DNA of 64,000 bases from Candidatus Igneacidithiobacillus taupoensis (GTDB lineage: Bacteria > Pseudomonadota > Gammaproteobacteria > Acidithiobacillales > Acidithiobacillaceae), in the NCBI GenBank assembly GCA_021375695.1, contig JAEPKX010000001.1, positions 1 to 64,000 of the forward strand, in the 5' to 3' direction. Position numbers and translations under genes: made by a program. Below the pieces are notes generated by a model. That model saw nothing but the letters and a program-made list of their open reading frames with translations. It was not told the DNA's origin and made no database searches. This document shows, one piece after another, positions 10,589 to 21,851 of the stretch. Every line of letters starts with the position of its first letter. Within the stretch, counting starts at the first letter, position 1.

Positions 10589-11076
10589 GTCCATGTCTTC
10601 GCCGGATTATTTATCCCGGTACCTTTGATCCCATTACCTTGGGCCATGAGGACTTGGCCCGGAGGGCAAGCCAGCTCTTTGATGAAGTCGTAGTAGCTGT
10701 TGCTGCCGAAACCCCCAAACAGACCATCTTTCCCTTGCAGGAACGGGTTGCCTTGGCCGAGGCCTGTTTCGCCAACCTACCCGGTATCCGCGTCCGGCCA
10801 TTCCAGGGACTGTTGCTGCATCTCCTGGCCGAAGAAGGGGTTCAGGTGATCCTGCGGGGCTTGCGGGCCGTCTCGGACTTTGAACACGAGTTTCAGCTGG
10901 CTTCGATACAACGGCGCATGGATCAACGGGTGGAGACCTTGTTTCTCATGACTTCCGATGCCCACACCTTTCTCTCCTCCAGCCTGGTTCGCGAGATCAG
11001 TCGCCTGGGGGGAGATGTCAGCGCCTTCGTGCAGCCAGTGGTAGCCGAGGCCCTGCGCCAGCGCTTTGCCCTTTGA
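10585..11076 (+). CDS. coaD: pantetheine-phosphate adenylyltransferase
   Basis: RRIIYPGTFDPITLGHEDLARRA, LRGLRAVSDFEHEFQLA, SSSLVREISRLGGDVS. Confidence 0.95.
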   Translation: MSPCLRRIIYPGTFDPITLGHEDLARRASQLFDEVVVAVAAETPKQTIFPLQERVALAEACFANLPGIRVRPFQGLLLHLLAEEGVQVILRGLRAVSDFEHEFQLASIQRRMDQRVETLFLMTSDAHTFLSSSLVREISRLGGDVSAFVQPVVAEALRQRFAL

Positions 11077-11373
<297 letters not shown>

Positions 11374-11382
11374 GGTGCCTGT

Positions 11383-13365
11383 CTAGCCCAGAATGGCTCG
11401 CAAGCGCTCAGCCGTTCTTGCCAGAGATCGACCCTGCTCCGCCAACACGTCTTGCTTTGCACGTAACAGCTCGACCCGGGTGTCGATACTCTCCAGGGTC
11501 TTGGAAATCCTTTCCAAAGCGCGCAGCTCTTCCTGGGCTTTGTCCCGATAGCTTTCCAAATACTGGTTCAAAACTCCCATCACTTCGTCGACCCAGGCCT
11601 GTGCATCCCTCCGGGTTTCCACGATGTAGTCCCGGACCTTGCCAGCTACCGTCAGAAAGGCTTTGCGCACTACGGCGCTTTGGGTATTGACGGCAATCTC
11701 CAACATCATGCCAAAACGCTCATAACTCTCGGCCATGGCCAGCAGCTCCGCCCGCCGCGGCAACATGGCATAGGGCAATGTCCTAAGCGCAGGGAGGGCA
11801 TAGCGACCCTGCAAGCCAGCATACTCCTTGGCAATTTCCTCGTTGACTCGTTCGGCACCGGCAAGGGCAGCATCAAACTGGCGGATGGCCTCGGCAAAAA
11901 AACTGTGAAAGCGCTCGACGATTCCCGCCGTAGTCCAGGCCGAAAGCATCTCACTTTTGGCATTACTGATGAGCAAATCAAAGGTGCTCGTGGACAATGG
12001 CAGCAGCAGCAATTCCTGTACTAGCTCTTGAAAGGCCCGCTTGCGCAACTCGAACTGCTGCCGATCTTCCTCGAACTGGGAAAGACGATGCTGGTGTTGC
12101 CGCAGCAATTTGGGGACCTTTTCGCTACTGCGCTCCTTGAGGTCAATCAGCTCGGCAATTTGTTTGCCAAGCTGTTGGGCCTGGTCTTGCAGCAAGACCT
12201 GTTGCTCGGCCAGGATCTGTTGCTCCAATTGTTGGCCCTGCTGTGCCAATTGCTGCCGTCTTGCTGGAATCAGCAAGTCGGCCACCGCCCGTTCCAACTC
12301 CGGAATTCCACTGCGTTCGAGAAGATCCACATCGCCGCGAATGCGCGCCAGCAAGCCCTTTTGTCCACTCACGGGGATCACCTGCGCGCGATCGATACAA
12401 AGCCGGGTGGCCGTTCGCTCGGCCTGAAGCTCGATCTCCTCGGCGATTTCAAAGGGGTCACGCAATTCATCCCAAAGCGTGTCGATCTTATTGAGTACGA
12501 CCAACTGCCGTTGTTTGGTATTTTTTTTGAGATATTGCTCCCAAATGATCAGGTCACTTTGGGTCACCCCCGTATCGACTCCCAGCAAAAAAATGACCGC
12601 TTCGGCCTCGGCCAACATACTGAAAGTCAGCTCCGGTTCGGCGCCTATGGCGTTCAAGCCCGGGGTGTCGAGGACGGTCAAACCGGCATCGAGGATCGGA
12701 TGGGGTAAAAACAACATAGCATGACGCCAGCGGGGGATCAGGACTTTACCCAAGCCGCAGGAAGGACAAACTGTATTTTCTCGATTCTTACTGACCCGAT
12801 TCAAGGGCGGACAAAGTCCGAGACGCCGCGCCTCTTCAATGGGGACACAAATGGTTTCGGTCAAGACCTTCAGACGACTGCCGCTTGCCTTACCATCGGC
12901 TTCCCAAGCCATTCGGGTCCAGGCACTCCCGGCCCTTTTCAGTTTCTCGATGCTGACATCCATACTTCGAGTGGAGATGGGCAAGAGTTGCAAGCCCGGC
13001 CGTCCCTGGGGTGCTCCGCGAATCTCCACCGGACACATGGTGGTCTGTCCGGAGCTGGTCGGCAGAAATCGTTGCCCCATATCGGCAAAAAACAAGGCGT
13101 TGATCAATTCGCTCTTGCCCCGGGAGAACTCGCCCACCACCGCCAGGCGCAACGTATCTTGCTCAATGGCAAATGCCTGGTTTTCGATGCGCAGGATACT
13201 GCCACCAGGCAGGAGTCCCAGTTCGCTGGTCAACTCCGCCAACTGATGGAGCGAGTCAGCGAGTTCTGCTCGCCAAAGGGCGAAGGATTCCAGGCTGCTG
13301 AGGATGGGCGAAGAGCGTACCCAGTCGGACATTAGCTTCCCGTTCAATGTTGACAATGAGGACAA
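11383..13365 (-). CDS. bacterial dynamin-like GTPase
   Basis: G1 VVGEFSRGKSELINALF; G3 DTPGLNAIG; G4 VVLNKIDTL; long coiled-coil/helical C-terminal half. Confidence 0.85.
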   Translation of the reverse strand: MSSLSTLNGKLMSDWVRSSPILSSLESFALWRAELADSLHQLAELTSELGLLPGGSILRIENQAFAIEQDTLRLAVVGEFSRGKSELINALFFADMGQRFLPTSSGQTTMCPVEIRGAPQGRPGLQLLPISTRSMDVSIEKLKRAGSAWTRMAWEADGKASGSRLKVLTETICVPIEEARRLGLCPPLNRVSKNRENTVCPSCGLGKVLIPRWRHAMLFLPHPILDAGLTVLDTPGLNAIGAEPELTFSMLAEAEAVIFLLGVDTGVTQSDLIIWEQYLKKNTKQRQLVVLNKIDTLWDELRDPFEIAEEIELQAERTATRLCIDRAQVIPVSGQKGLLARIRGDVDLLERSGIPELERAVADLLIPARRQQLAQQGQQLEQQILAEQQVLLQDQAQQLGKQIAELIDLKERSSEKVPKLLRQHQHRLSQFEEDRQQFELRKRAFQELVQELLLLPLSTSTFDLLISNAKSEMLSAWTTAGIVERFHSFFAEAIRQFDAALAGAERVNEEIAKEYAGLQGRYALPALRTLPYAMLPRRAELLAMAESYERFGMMLEIAVNTQSAVVRKAFLTVAGKVRDYIVETRRDAQAWVDEVMGVLNQYLESYRDKAQEELRALERISKTLESIDTRVELLRAKQDVLAEQGRSLARTAERLRAILG

Positions 13366-14156
13366 TAGACCGTGCTCCGACCAGCAAGGCGCACCTCCCG
13401 CAGACAGTTGCCACAGTACTGACAGGATTGTCCCGCTCGACCGTACGCCAGTAGAGATAGTCGAAAATAGCCGGATTCGCCATCGGGATGGGTAAAGTCC
13501 CGTAACGTGGTACCACCCTGGGCAATGGCTTCCTGCAAGACCGTAACCACGGTCCGGGCCAGAAGTTCATAGCGAGCAAGGGAAATCCTGCCAGCGGCGC
13601 GACGTGGATCAATACCGCTGCGAAAAAGGGATTCATTGGCGTAGATATTGCCAACCCCCACCACCGTCTGATTATCCATCAAAAAGCCTTTTACCGGCTG
13701 TTGACGACCGCGACTACGGCGAAACAGATAAGCGCCGTTGAAGCAGGAATCGAAGGGTTCTGGTCCCAATTTTGCGAGCAGGGGATCCGCAAACCAATTG
13801 CTTCCCCAAAGCACCAGCCCAAAACGCCTGGGATCATGGAAACGCAAGACCTGGTCGTGATCCAAATAAATATCCACATGGTCATGGGTCCGCAGGGGGG
13901 TATGTCGGGGCAAGACCCGCAAACTGCCGCTCATCCCCAGATGCAAGAGCAGCTGCCCTTGATCCAGGTGCAGCAACAGGTATTTTCCCCGCCGTTCTAG
14001 GGCTTGTATCCTTTGTCCCACCAGCAGCTCGGCAAGGTCCTCGTTTACGGGTCGACGCAAACGCCCATCCCGCACCAGCACCCCAACGATCCTGCGATCC
14101 TTAAGATGGGAGGCGATCCCCATCCGAGTGACTTCCACTTCCGGCAGTTCAGGCAT
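13344..14156 (-). CDS. mutM: formamidopyrimidine-DNA glycosylase
   Basis: [15 protein letters not shown]-terminal zinc finger CQYCGNCLREVRLAGRSTVYCPHCQH; upstream 160 codons of the track ORF are antisense to nothing and belong to an overlapping frame of prmC. Confidence 0.95.
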   Translation of the reverse strand: MPELPEVEVTRMGIASHLKDRRIVGVLVRDGRLRRPVNEDLAELLVGQRIQALERRGKYLLLHLDQGQLLLHLGMSGSLRVLPRHTPLRTHDHVDIYLDHDQVLRFHDPRRFGLVLWGSNWFADPLLAKLGPEPFDSCFNGAYLFRRSRGRQQPVKGFLMDNQTVVGVGNIYANESLFRSGIDPRRAAGRISLARYELLARTVVTVLQEAIAQGGTTLRDFTHPDGESGYFRLSLLAYGRAGQSCQYCGNCLREVRLAGRSTVYCPHCQH

Positions 14157-15018
14157 GGCCATACCGCCAAAGACCACCGCTGATGCGTTCCCGTCCAGCC
14201 AGATCCCGTTGAGTAAAGATCTCTTGCCAGCCGTGCTGTGCCAGCAGCGCCCGCAGCATCTCCCCTTGGCCAGCGCCATGTTCCAGGCCCAAACGTGCTC
14301 CTGGCAGGAGGTGTTCGGGCAAACCCGCCAGAATCCGTTCATAGGCCTCGCTTCCCCTCTTCCCCGCCACCAGCGCCATACGGGGTTCGGAGCAGAGCTC
14401 GGGCAAATGGGGATCGTCCTCGGCCAGGTAGGGAGGATTGGCAAGCACCAAAGCAAAGCGGAGCCCTGGGGGTAGCTGCGCAGTCCAATCACTCCAACAG
14501 AATTGGATGGGCAGACCCAGGATTTGGGCGTTTTCCTGAGCCACCGCCAAGGCCTCGCGGGAATGATCAACGGCCCAAACTTCTCGATCGGGACACGCCT
14601 TGGCAATGGCCAGGGCAATGGCACCGGAACCCGTTCCCAGGTCAAGGATGGGGCCTGCGGTGGTCTTCAGTTGCGATAAAGCCCAACGCACCAGGGTCTC
14701 CGTATCCGGACGGGGAATCAGGACATGGGAATTGACCCGCAGCCGTAGATCCCAAAAATCCCAATGACCCAAACAATACGCCAGGGGCTCGTTGTCCAGG
14801 CGCCGTTGTAATATCGTTTGCAACTTTTGGGCAGCGCCATCGGGCAAGGGAGATTCGGGTGCCCGCCAAAGGCCAAGGGCATCACCGGAAAGGGCTTCTT
14901 CCAGGAGAACTCGCGCCTCCCAAGCCGGATCGTCAGTAACTGCCGCCAAAGCCTCCACGAGCCAGCGCAGCCAAAGCCGCCGCGCTGCTCCAGCCCCAGG
15001 CTCATGGTTCATCGTCAC
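14149..15018 (-). CDS. prmC: peptide chain release factor N5-glutamine methyltransferase
   Basis: [38 protein letters not shown]; adjacent to prfA. Confidence 0.94.
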   Translation of the reverse strand: MTMNHEPGAGAARRLWLRWLVEALAAVTDDPAWEARVLLEEALSGDALGLWRAPESPLPDGAAQKLQTILQRRLDNEPLAYCLGHWDFWDLRLRVNSHVLIPRPDTETLVRWALSQLKTTAGPILDLGTGSGAIALAIAKACPDREVWAVDHSREALAVAQENAQILGLPIQFCWSDWTAQLPPGLRFALVLANPPYLAEDDPHLPELCSEPRMALVAGKRGSEAYERILAGLPEHLLPGARLGLEHGAGQGEMLRALLAQHGWQEIFTQRDLAGRERISGGLWRYGHA

Positions 15019-16102
15019 CCAGGCTTGCCAACAGTTCCAGCTGATGGGCCTGGAGCAAGGCTTCGTACAATGGGTCCAGATCGCCAGCCAGGACGTCCTC
15101 CAGCCGATACAGGGTCAGATTGATGCGGTGATCGGTGATCCGCCCCTGGGGAAAATTGTAGGTGCGAATCCGTTCTGACCGGTCACCGGAACCCACCAGT
15201 AACTTGCGGGTAGCCGCCGTGGAGCGCTCCTGCCGTTCTCGTTCCTGTTCCAGGAGGCGGGCCTGTAGCAGGGCCATGGCCTTGGCGCGATTTTTGTGCT
15301 GGGAGCGGTCTTCCTGGCAGACAACCACCAGGCCCGTGGGGAGATGAGTGATCCGCACGGCAGAATCGGTTTTATTGACGTGCTGACCACCAGCACCGCT
15401 GGCGCGAAAGGTATCGATTCGCAAATCCGAGCCTTGGATTTCTACCTCTTCGATCTCTGCCACCGCAGGTAAAACAGCAACGGTACAGGCAGAGGTGTGA
15501 ATACGTCCCTGGGCCTCGGTTTCGGGCACCCGCTGGACCCGATGACCGCCCGATTCAAATTTGAAACGGGAAAAAGCCCCCCGTCCGGCAATCTCCAGGA
15601 TAACTTCCCGATACCCCCCTCGCTCGGACTCCGAACTATGGAGAATGGCCACCTGGAAGCCTTTGTTTTCGGCGTAGCGGATATACATCCGCGCCAGGTC
15701 ACCCGCAAATAGGGCCGCCTCCTCCCCACCCGTACCGGCGCGGATTTCCAGAAAGACATTGCCATCGTCCCGAGTATCCCTGGGGAGCAAGCGCAGCTGC
15801 AAGGCGCGCTCGATCTCGGCGAGTTCCGCTTTGCCCTGGGCCAGATCTTCGGCAGCCATGGCCCGCAGCTCCGGATCGTCTTCCTCGCGGAGAATTCGTT
15901 CTGCCTCCAGACATTCCAGTTGGAGACGCTCTTGCCGGGTCAACAGCTCGCGCACAGGTTGGAGTTCCCCCAGTTCCCGGGAGAGAGATTGATACTGCTG
16001 GGGATCTTGCAGGACTTCGGGGCTCGCCAACCGGTACTCGATCTCCTCGGCCCGCAGCGTCAATTGTTCGAGCTGCTGGCGCCAACGACTGCTGGAACTC
16101 AT
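15002..16102 (-). CDS. prfA: peptide chain release factor 1
   Basis: [38 protein letters not shown] (GGQ). Confidence 0.97.
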   Translation of the reverse strand: MSSSSRWRQQLEQLTLRAEEIEYRLASPEVLQDPQQYQSLSRELGELQPVRELLTRQERLQLECLEAERILREEDDPELRAMAAEDLAQGKAELAEIERALQLRLLPRDTRDDGNVFLEIRAGTGGEEAALFAGDLARMYIRYAENKGFQVAILHSSESERGGYREVILEIAGRGAFSRFKFESGGHRVQRVPETEAQGRIHTSACTVAVLPAVAEIEEVEIQGSDLRIDTFRASGAGGQHVNKTDSAVRITHLPTGLVVVCQEDRSQHKNRAKAMALLQARLLEQERERQERSTAATRKLLVGSGDRSERIRTYNFPQGRITDHRINLTLYRLEDVLAGDLDPLYEALLQAHQLELLASLGDDEP

Positions 16103-17343
16103 CCTTCGGCGTCACTAAGATGAAAGAGTATGTCCAAAGAGGCAACCAAGGCCCGGCTGGTGGCATCCTGACAAGGCTGGCGTAATGTCGAAATGGGATC
16201 GTGGAGAATTTTATTCATGAGGGCCTTGGAAAAGGCATCCATCACCGCGTGGGGATCCTGTCCTTGATCCAGATAATGTTGAAAACGGTGCAGTTCCGAA
16301 AGCCGCGCCTGCTCGACACGGTCACGCAAGCGGCGAATGGCCGGGACCACCGCAAGACTATCCCGCCATTGCTGAAACGCCTTCACTTCTTCGTCGATAA
16401 TCTGGCGCGCGGCAATGGTTGCTTCCTGCCGGGCCCGCAGCCCCGCCTGGGCAATGTCGTTGAGATCATCGATGGTATGCAGATAGCACTGGTCCAATTG
16501 TCCGACGCTGGGCTCGATATCTCGTGGAACGGCAAGATCCAGGAGAAGAAGGGGACCACGCTGGCGGGGCAATCCGGGTTGAACGTCCGATACCCGCAGA
16601 ATGGGCAAGGTGCTGGCCGTGCAACTGAGCACCAAATCCACCTGGGGAATCAATGCCGCCGCTTCCTCCAGCGGATGGGCCTGCCCTTGTAGCCGTTCGG
16701 CCAGCAAGCGTGCGCGTTCCGGACTACGGTTGGCCACATGAAAGGATGCGATATCATGTTCCCGCAGGTGGGTGGCGACCAGCTCGATGGTCTCCCCCGC
16801 CCCAATGAGTAAAACGCTCTTGCCCTGGAGAGAGCCCAGGCGTTGTCGGGCGAGACTGACCGCGGCATAGGCCACACTCACGGGTGCCGAGCCAATGGCC
16901 GTTTCGCTACGAACCCGCTTGGCCACCCGAAAAGCCCAATGGAGCAATCGATTGAGCACAGGTCCGGTGCAGTCAAGATCTGCCGCAATTTGATAAGCAT
17001 CCTTGACCTGACCCAGGATTTGGGGCTCCCCGATAATCATGGAATCCATGCCACAAACCACGGCAAAAAGATGCCGGGTTGCTTCCGCATCCCGATAATA
17101 GTAATCGTTATCCTGGAGAATCTTGGGATCCGCGTGATGAAAGGCGCAAAGCCAGTTGCGCAAACGCTCGGGATGGGGACCCTCGCCACCGTAGCCATAG
17201 ATTTCCGTACGATTACAGGTAGACAGGATCAAGCCTTCCCTGGCCAGGCCAGAATCCAATAACTCCTGATGTGCCCGAGCCAGCTGTTCCGGGGCGAAAG
17301 CAACTTTTTCGCGCACATCAATGGGAGCGCTGTGATGACTCAA
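16099..17343 (-). CDS. hemA: glutamyl-tRNA reductase
   Basis: [43 protein letters not shown]. Confidence 0.96.
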   Translation of the reverse strand: MSHHSAPIDVREKVAFAPEQLARAHQELLDSGLAREGLILSTCNRTEIYGYGGEGPHPERLRNWLCAFHHADPKILQDNDYYYRDAEATRHLFAVVCGMDSMIIGEPQILGQVKDAYQIAADLDCTGPVLNRLLHWAFRVAKRVRSETAIGSAPVSVAYAAVSLARQRLGSLQGKSVLLIGAGETIELVATHLREHDIASFHVANRSPERARLLAERLQGQAHPLEEAAALIPQVDLVLSCTASTLPILRVSDVQPGLPRQRGPLLLLDLAVPRDIEPSVGQLDQCYLHTIDDLNDIAQAGLRARQEATIAARQIIDEEVKAFQQWRDSLAVVPAIRRLRDRVEQARLSELHRFQHYLDQGQDPHAVMDAFSKALMNKILHDPISTLRQPCQDATSRALVASLDILFHLSDAEG

Positions 17344-17460
17344 ACCGTAGCAAAAAATAATGATACCGTCCTATGGGTGGACAAGCTTTGTTGCTATGGC
17401 ATTTTCCGCAAGGAGATGGCCGATTGCAAGCAGCATAGGCAAGCGCTATCGTGCTGCCAA

Positions 17461-19131
17461 ATGGGAATGCCAGGAGTGCTCATGGGTTGGAAAGTTTGGC
17501 GATTGGGGTTTGGCTTACTCCTAAGCCTCGCCTGCCCATGGGTCCACGCCAGCAGTGGGCTCACGGGTGCGGAGCTCAATGATCTCTTGATCGCCCAATT
17601 TGCCACCCAGGCCCGGGATCGCGCTCTGGCCATTTCTGCCTGGCAGCGGAGCGTAGAGCGATTGCCCAACCCGCAGGTTTTGGCAGCAGCAAGCAAGGCA
17701 GCAGCCGACCTGGGGGATTTGCCCCTGGCCTTACAGTGGGCCAAACGCTGGCACAACCTGGATGCAGACGACAGCGAAAGCGCTCTCTATGAAGCCGGAT
17801 TACTGCTGGCTTTGGGCCAGGACCATCAGGCGATTGCCCTGTTGGAAGCCACCCTGGCTCGCTTCCCAGACAACACCCAGGTTAGCGAAGAACTGGCAGA
17901 ACTTCTCGCCCGGCAAGGGCGAATTGGCGATGCCACCCGACTGCTGCAGGAAGTGGTCCAGAAAAACCCCCCATCGGCAGGCACCCAAATTATCCTGGGC
18001 AAAATTAATCTGCTGCAGAAAGATTTTGCTGGCGCTGAGCAAGCCTTTTCCCGGGCCTTGGAAATCCAGCCAGACAATGCCGAAGCCGCAATCCTGCTCA
18101 GCGAAAGCTTCCGCCAACAAAACCAGCCCACAGCGGCACTCCAGACCCTACAACAGTTCTGTGCCCAGCATCCCGAGATTGATTCTGCCCAAACCTCCCT
18201 GGCGGCACTCTATCTCTCTTTAGGAGGCCAGCGGCAGGCGTACCGGATCTACCAACGGCTCAGCACCCAACATCCTGACGACCCGGAAATCTGGCTCCGG
18301 CTGGTTTCCCTGGCGCTGCAAGAAAATGACCTCACCGAAAGCAGGCAAGCCCTGCAGCACTTGCAGTCTCTTATTCCCCATTCGCCTCTCCTTGTGTATC
18401 TTCGTGGGCGCTTGGCTGAAGCCCAGCAACAATGGCCCGAGGCATTACGTGAATATGGCAAACTGAGCGACGGACCTTTGGCCCAGGACGCCCTCCTACG
18501 CATGGTTGCGGTCTATACCGCGCAAGGACAATCAAGCAAAGCCTTGTCCATCCTGGCCAAGCTTGCCAAAGAAAAACCGCAGAATCCGAAGCTTGCCATT
18601 CTCTTGGCGCAGGGTTACCAAAGTAATGGGCAACCCGATACCGCCCTACGGGTATTGCAAAAAGCATTGGCCAGGGACCCGGAAAATCCCGACCTCTGGT
18701 ATGCCTTGGGCGCTTTGGCCGAGAGTCAACACAATTACACCCAGATGGAAATGGCCATGAAAAGGGTCATTGCCCTTTCGCCAGAAGATGCCCAAGCCTA
18801 TAATTTTCTTGGCTACAGTCTCTTAGAACGCCGGGAACGCTTGCAAGAAGCTGCCGATTATCTGCACAAGGCCATCGCTTTGGCACCTGATGACCCCAAT
18901 ATTCAAGACAGTTTAGGCTGGCTCTACCATCTCCAGGGGAACCAGGAAAAGGCCCTATTCTATCTCCAGGAGGCCCGCAAAGGTCTGGGCGATGAACCGG
19001 AAGTGCTCAGCCATCTGGGTCGGGTCCTGTGGAGCATGGGTCGGAAAAACGAGGCCCGCAGCATCTGGCAAAAGGGCCTGCAAGCCCATCCCGATAACCG
19101 CACCTTACAACAGGATTTGCTCCATCCATGA
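17461..19131 (+). CDS. secreted/periplasmic TPR repeat protein upstream of lolB
   Basis: Signal-like MGWKVWRLGFGLLLSLACPWVHA; many TPR units (e.g. PDNAEAAILLSESFRQQNQP, PEDAQAYNFLGYSLLERRERLQEA); start chosen downstream of the hemA divergent region. Confidence 0.85.
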   Translation: MGMPGVLMGWKVWRLGFGLLLSLACPWVHASSGLTGAELNDLLIAQFATQARDRALAISAWQRSVERLPNPQVLAAASKAAADLGDLPLALQWAKRWHNLDADDSESALYEAGLLLALGQDHQAIALLEATLARFPDNTQVSEELAELLARQGRIGDATRLLQEVVQKNPPSAGTQIILGKINLLQKDFAGAEQAFSRALEIQPDNAEAAILLSESFRQQNQPTAALQTLQQFCAQHPEIDSAQTSLAALYLSLGGQRQAYRIYQRLSTQHPDDPEIWLRLVSLALQENDLTESRQALQHLQSLIPHSPLLVYLRGRLAEAQQQWPEALREYGKLSDGPLAQDALLRMVAVYTAQGQSSKALSILAKLAKEKPQNPKLAILLAQGYQSNGQPDTALRVLQKALARDPENPDLWYALGALAESQHNYTQMEMAMKRVIALSPEDAQAYNFLGYSLLERRERLQEAADYLHKAIALAPDDPNIQDSLGWLYHLQGNQEKALFYLQEARKGLGDEPEVLSHLGRVLWSMGRKNEARSIWQKGLQAHPDNRTLQQDLLHP

Positions 19132-19727
19132 CCCGATTTTCCCTGTTTTTTGGGACGTTTCTTGCTCTCTTCCTGGCGGGTTGTGCCAGTGTACCCCCGC
19201 CGCCCGCTTCCCTGGGCCCGCTGCCCATCGCCCAACGGCAGGAGGTCCTTGCCGCGGTCTCGCACTGGGTGGCCCAGGGCCAGGCATCCGTGCGCAGCCA
19301 GCAAGGCGCCCAAAGCTTTGCTTTTCGCTGGCAACAGGGTCCCAAGGAACAACACCTGCGCATTTCCGGACCCTTGGGCACTACCCTTGCCGAGCTTAGT
19401 GAGGATCGTGGACAGGCCTTGTTGGTGGAGGCCAACGGCCACCGGGCTACTGCCCCGGACATGGGTACTTTGCTAGAGCGGGTCCTGGGCGTTACCTTGC
19501 CTGTGGCCGAACTCCCCAGGTGGTTGCTGGGCATCCCCATGACTACCCAGGTTACCCAGTATGACCACTCCGGACTCCCGGTGCAGGCCCAATGGCAGGA
19601 CTGGCAACTACACTATCTCCGCTACCAAAGCATTGGGAGTCTGGAACTACCCGCCCTCCTGGAAGCCCGTGGACCCCAGGGGTTGCAGTTACGGATTGCC
19701 ATAGAAAGCTGGCGCCTGGGACAATGA
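19128..19727 (+). CDS. lolB: outer membrane lipoprotein LolB
   Basis: Lipobox FLALFLAGC; position between TPR gene and ispE. Confidence 0.85.
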   Translation: MTRFSLFFGTFLALFLAGCASVPPPPASLGPLPIAQRQEVLAAVSHWVAQGQASVRSQQGAQSFAFRWQQGPKEQHLRISGPLGTTLAELSEDRGQALLVEANGHRATAPDMGTLLERVLGVTLPVAELPRWLLGIPMTTQVTQYDHSGLPVQAQWQDWQLHYLRYQSIGSLELPALLEARGPQGLQLRIAIESWRLGQ

Positions 19728-20575
19728 CGGAAACGAACTGGTATCCTGCCCCCGCCAAGCTCAACCTCATGCTCCGGATCGTTGGTCAACGAGCCGATGG
19801 CTATCACCTGTTACAGAGCATTTTCCAGTTCACGGATCTGGAAGATCAGCTGCACTTTGCCTCGGCCCCGCCCGGGATTTTTCGCTCCCATGGCGGTCCC
19901 GCCCAGATTCCACCCGAACGGGAACTCACCTTGCGGGCTGCCCGTTTGTTGGCACAGCACTGCGGGCTCCAGGAAGGGGTTAGCATTACCCTGCGCAAGC
20001 AACTACCCGAAGGCGGAGGGGTGGGTGGCGGTTCCTCCGATGCCGCAACCACTCTCCTGGTCCTCAACCATCTTTGGGGTTGCGGACTCCAGCGTACCGA
20101 ATTGATGGAGCTTGGCCTGCAGCTGGGTGCCGACGTCCCGATCTTCCTCTTTGGTCGCAGCGCCTGGGCAGAAGGCATTGGGGAGCGCCTGCAAGCACTT
20201 TCCCCTCTCCCCGAAGACCGCTACTTGCTCATTCATCCAAGCGTTTCCGTGGCAACCGCTGGGATTTTTGCCGATCCCGAATTGACACGCCAACACCCTC
20301 CCCTCACAATAGCTTCGGTTTTGGGAGGAGAATGGGATAATACCTTGGAGCCACTCGTTCGTCGCCGCTATCCTGCCATCGATACCGCTCTTCGATGGTT
20401 GGCGAACCATGGGCTGGAGGCACCCAGATTGACGGGAAGTGGTGCCTGTTGCTTCGCCAGGATTCCCGATGGGATTTCCGTAGCTGCCTTGGGCAGTAAA
20501 GTCCCGTCGGCGTGGCGTTCCTGGGTGGTGCAGGGTAGGAATACCCATCCCTTGTACGATCTGCTCTCAGACTAA
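19724..20575 (+). CDS. ispE: 4-diphosphocytidyl-2-C-methyl-D-erythritol kinase
   Basis: YPAPAKLNLMLRIVGQRADGYHLLQSIFQF, LPEGGGVGGGSSDAATTLLVLN. Confidence 0.95.
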   Translation: MTETNWYPAPAKLNLMLRIVGQRADGYHLLQSIFQFTDLEDQLHFASAPPGIFRSHGGPAQIPPERELTLRAARLLAQHCGLQEGVSITLRKQLPEGGGVGGGSSDAATTLLVLNHLWGCGLQRTELMELGLQLGADVPIFLFGRSAWAEGIGERLQALSPLPEDRYLLIHPSVSVATAGIFADPELTRQHPPLTIASVLGGEWDNTLEPLVRRRYPAIDTALRWLANHGLEAPRLTGSGACCFARIPDGISVAALGSKVPSAWRSWVVQGRNTHPLYDLLSD

Positions 20576-20580
20576 CCCAT

Positions 20581-20655
20581 TGGGGCGTAGCCAAGCGGTA
20601 AGGCACCGGATTTTGATTCCGGCATTCCCAGGTTCGAATCCTGGCGCCCCAGCCA
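20581..20655 (+). tRNA. tRNA-Gln (anticodon TTG), CCA encoded
   Basis: TGGGGCGTAGCCAAGCGGTAAGGCACCGGATTTTGATTCCGGCATTCCCAGGTTCGAATCCTGGCGCCCCAGCCA. Confidence 0.97.
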
Positions 20656-20694
20656 CTTCCTGCACAAAACATTTGCCAAAAGGACCGAAGCCGG

Positions 20695-21642
20695 ATGTCG
20701 CATGGTAGCCTGATGGTATTCAGCGGGAATGCCAATCCCGCCCTGGCGGCCCAGGTCGTCAAATTCTTGCAGATCCCCCTCGGCCGGGCCGAGGTCAGCC
20801 GCTTCAGCGATGGGGAGGTTTTCGTCGAGATCCTCGAAAACGTCCGTGGGCGCGATGTCTTCGTCATTCAACCCACCTGCGCCCCAACCAACGATCATCT
20901 CATGGAATTGCTGACCATGATCGATGCACTGAAGAGGGCTTCGGCCAACCGGATCACCGCAGTCATGCCCTATTTTGGCTACTCCCGCCAGGATCGCAAA
21001 TCCCGCTCCCGGACGGCCATCACCGCCAAGCTGGTGGCCGATCTCGTGACCACCGCCGGTGCCCATCGGGTCCTGACCATGGATCTCCATGCTGATCAGA
21101 TTCAGGGCTTTTTTGATGTCCCCGTCGACAACATCTACGCCTCTCCCATTCTGCTGGGGGATATTTGGCGGCAGAATCCCGAATCCCTCATGGTGGTCTC
21201 CCCCGATGTGGGAGGCGTGGTTCGCGCCCGTGCCATTGCCAAGCGACTCGAAGTCGACTTGGCCATCATCGATAAACGGCGCCCTCGGCCCAACGAGTCG
21301 GTGGTAATGAACATCATCGGTGACGTGGCTGGACGGAGCTGCGTCTTGGTAGACGACATGGTCGACACCGCCAATACCCTCTGCGAAGCAGCCCACGCCC
21401 TCAAGGCCCAAGGAGCCCTGCGGGTCAGCGCCTACTGTACCCACCCCGTTCTTTCGGGCCGGGCCGAGGAGCGGGTGCTAAATTCAGAACTCGATGAGCT
21501 GGTAGTGACCGACACCATTCCCTTGCAGCCCTGGGCAGCTGCCTGCAAAAAGATCCGCGTCCTTTCGGTGGCTGAGCTGCTCGCCGAAACCATCCGCCGC
21601 ATCACCGAAGAAGACTCGGTCAGTTCTCTCTTCATGGATTAG
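20695..21642 (+). CDS. prs: ribose-phosphate pyrophosphokinase
   Basis: [53 protein letters not shown]. Confidence 0.97.
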   Translation: MSHGSLMVFSGNANPALAAQVVKFLQIPLGRAEVSRFSDGEVFVEILENVRGRDVFVIQPTCAPTNDHLMELLTMIDALKRASANRITAVMPYFGYSRQDRKSRSRTAITAKLVADLVTTAGAHRVLTMDLHADQIQGFFDVPVDNIYASPILLGDIWRQNPESLMVVSPDVGGVVRARAIAKRLEVDLAIIDKRRPRPNESVVMNIIGDVAGRSCVLVDDMVDTANTLCEAAHALKAQGALRVSAYCTHPVLSGRAEERVLNSELDELVVTDTIPLQPWAAACKKIRVLSVAELLAETIRRITEEDSVSSLFMD

Positions 21643-21652
21643 CCAGCACAGG

Positions 21653-21841
21653 CTATAACCGTGGCGTACTCTCCGACGCGCTTGATGCCGAAGAGAGGGG
21701 CTGCAGGGGATGGGGATCGGGGCGGTCCACACCGTGCACCAACCAGGCGTGCAGCAGCACATAAAGAATGATCACCAACGCCAGAACCAGTAGCGTTGCG
21801 ATCCAGGAAGGTGCCTTCGGCTTCTTCTTTTCTTCCTCCAC
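21653..21841 (-). CDS. small single-TM membrane protein (62 aa)
   Basis: MEEEKKKPKAPSWIATLLVLALVIILYVLLHAWLVHGVDRPDPHPLQP; charged N-terminus plus one TM; 11 nt downstream of the PBP1A-like gene. Confidence 0.5.
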   Translation of the reverse strand: MEEEKKKPKAPSWIATLLVLALVIILYVLLHAWLVHGVDRPDPHPLQPLSSASSASESTPRL

Positions 21842-21851
21842 TCCACCCTCC

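Noticed and set aside
13344-14645. 433-aa version of MutM with a 163-aa N-terminal extension
   Set aside because: The extra N-terminus is an alternate frame of prmC; MPELPEV is the processed MutM N-terminus, so start is at 14156.
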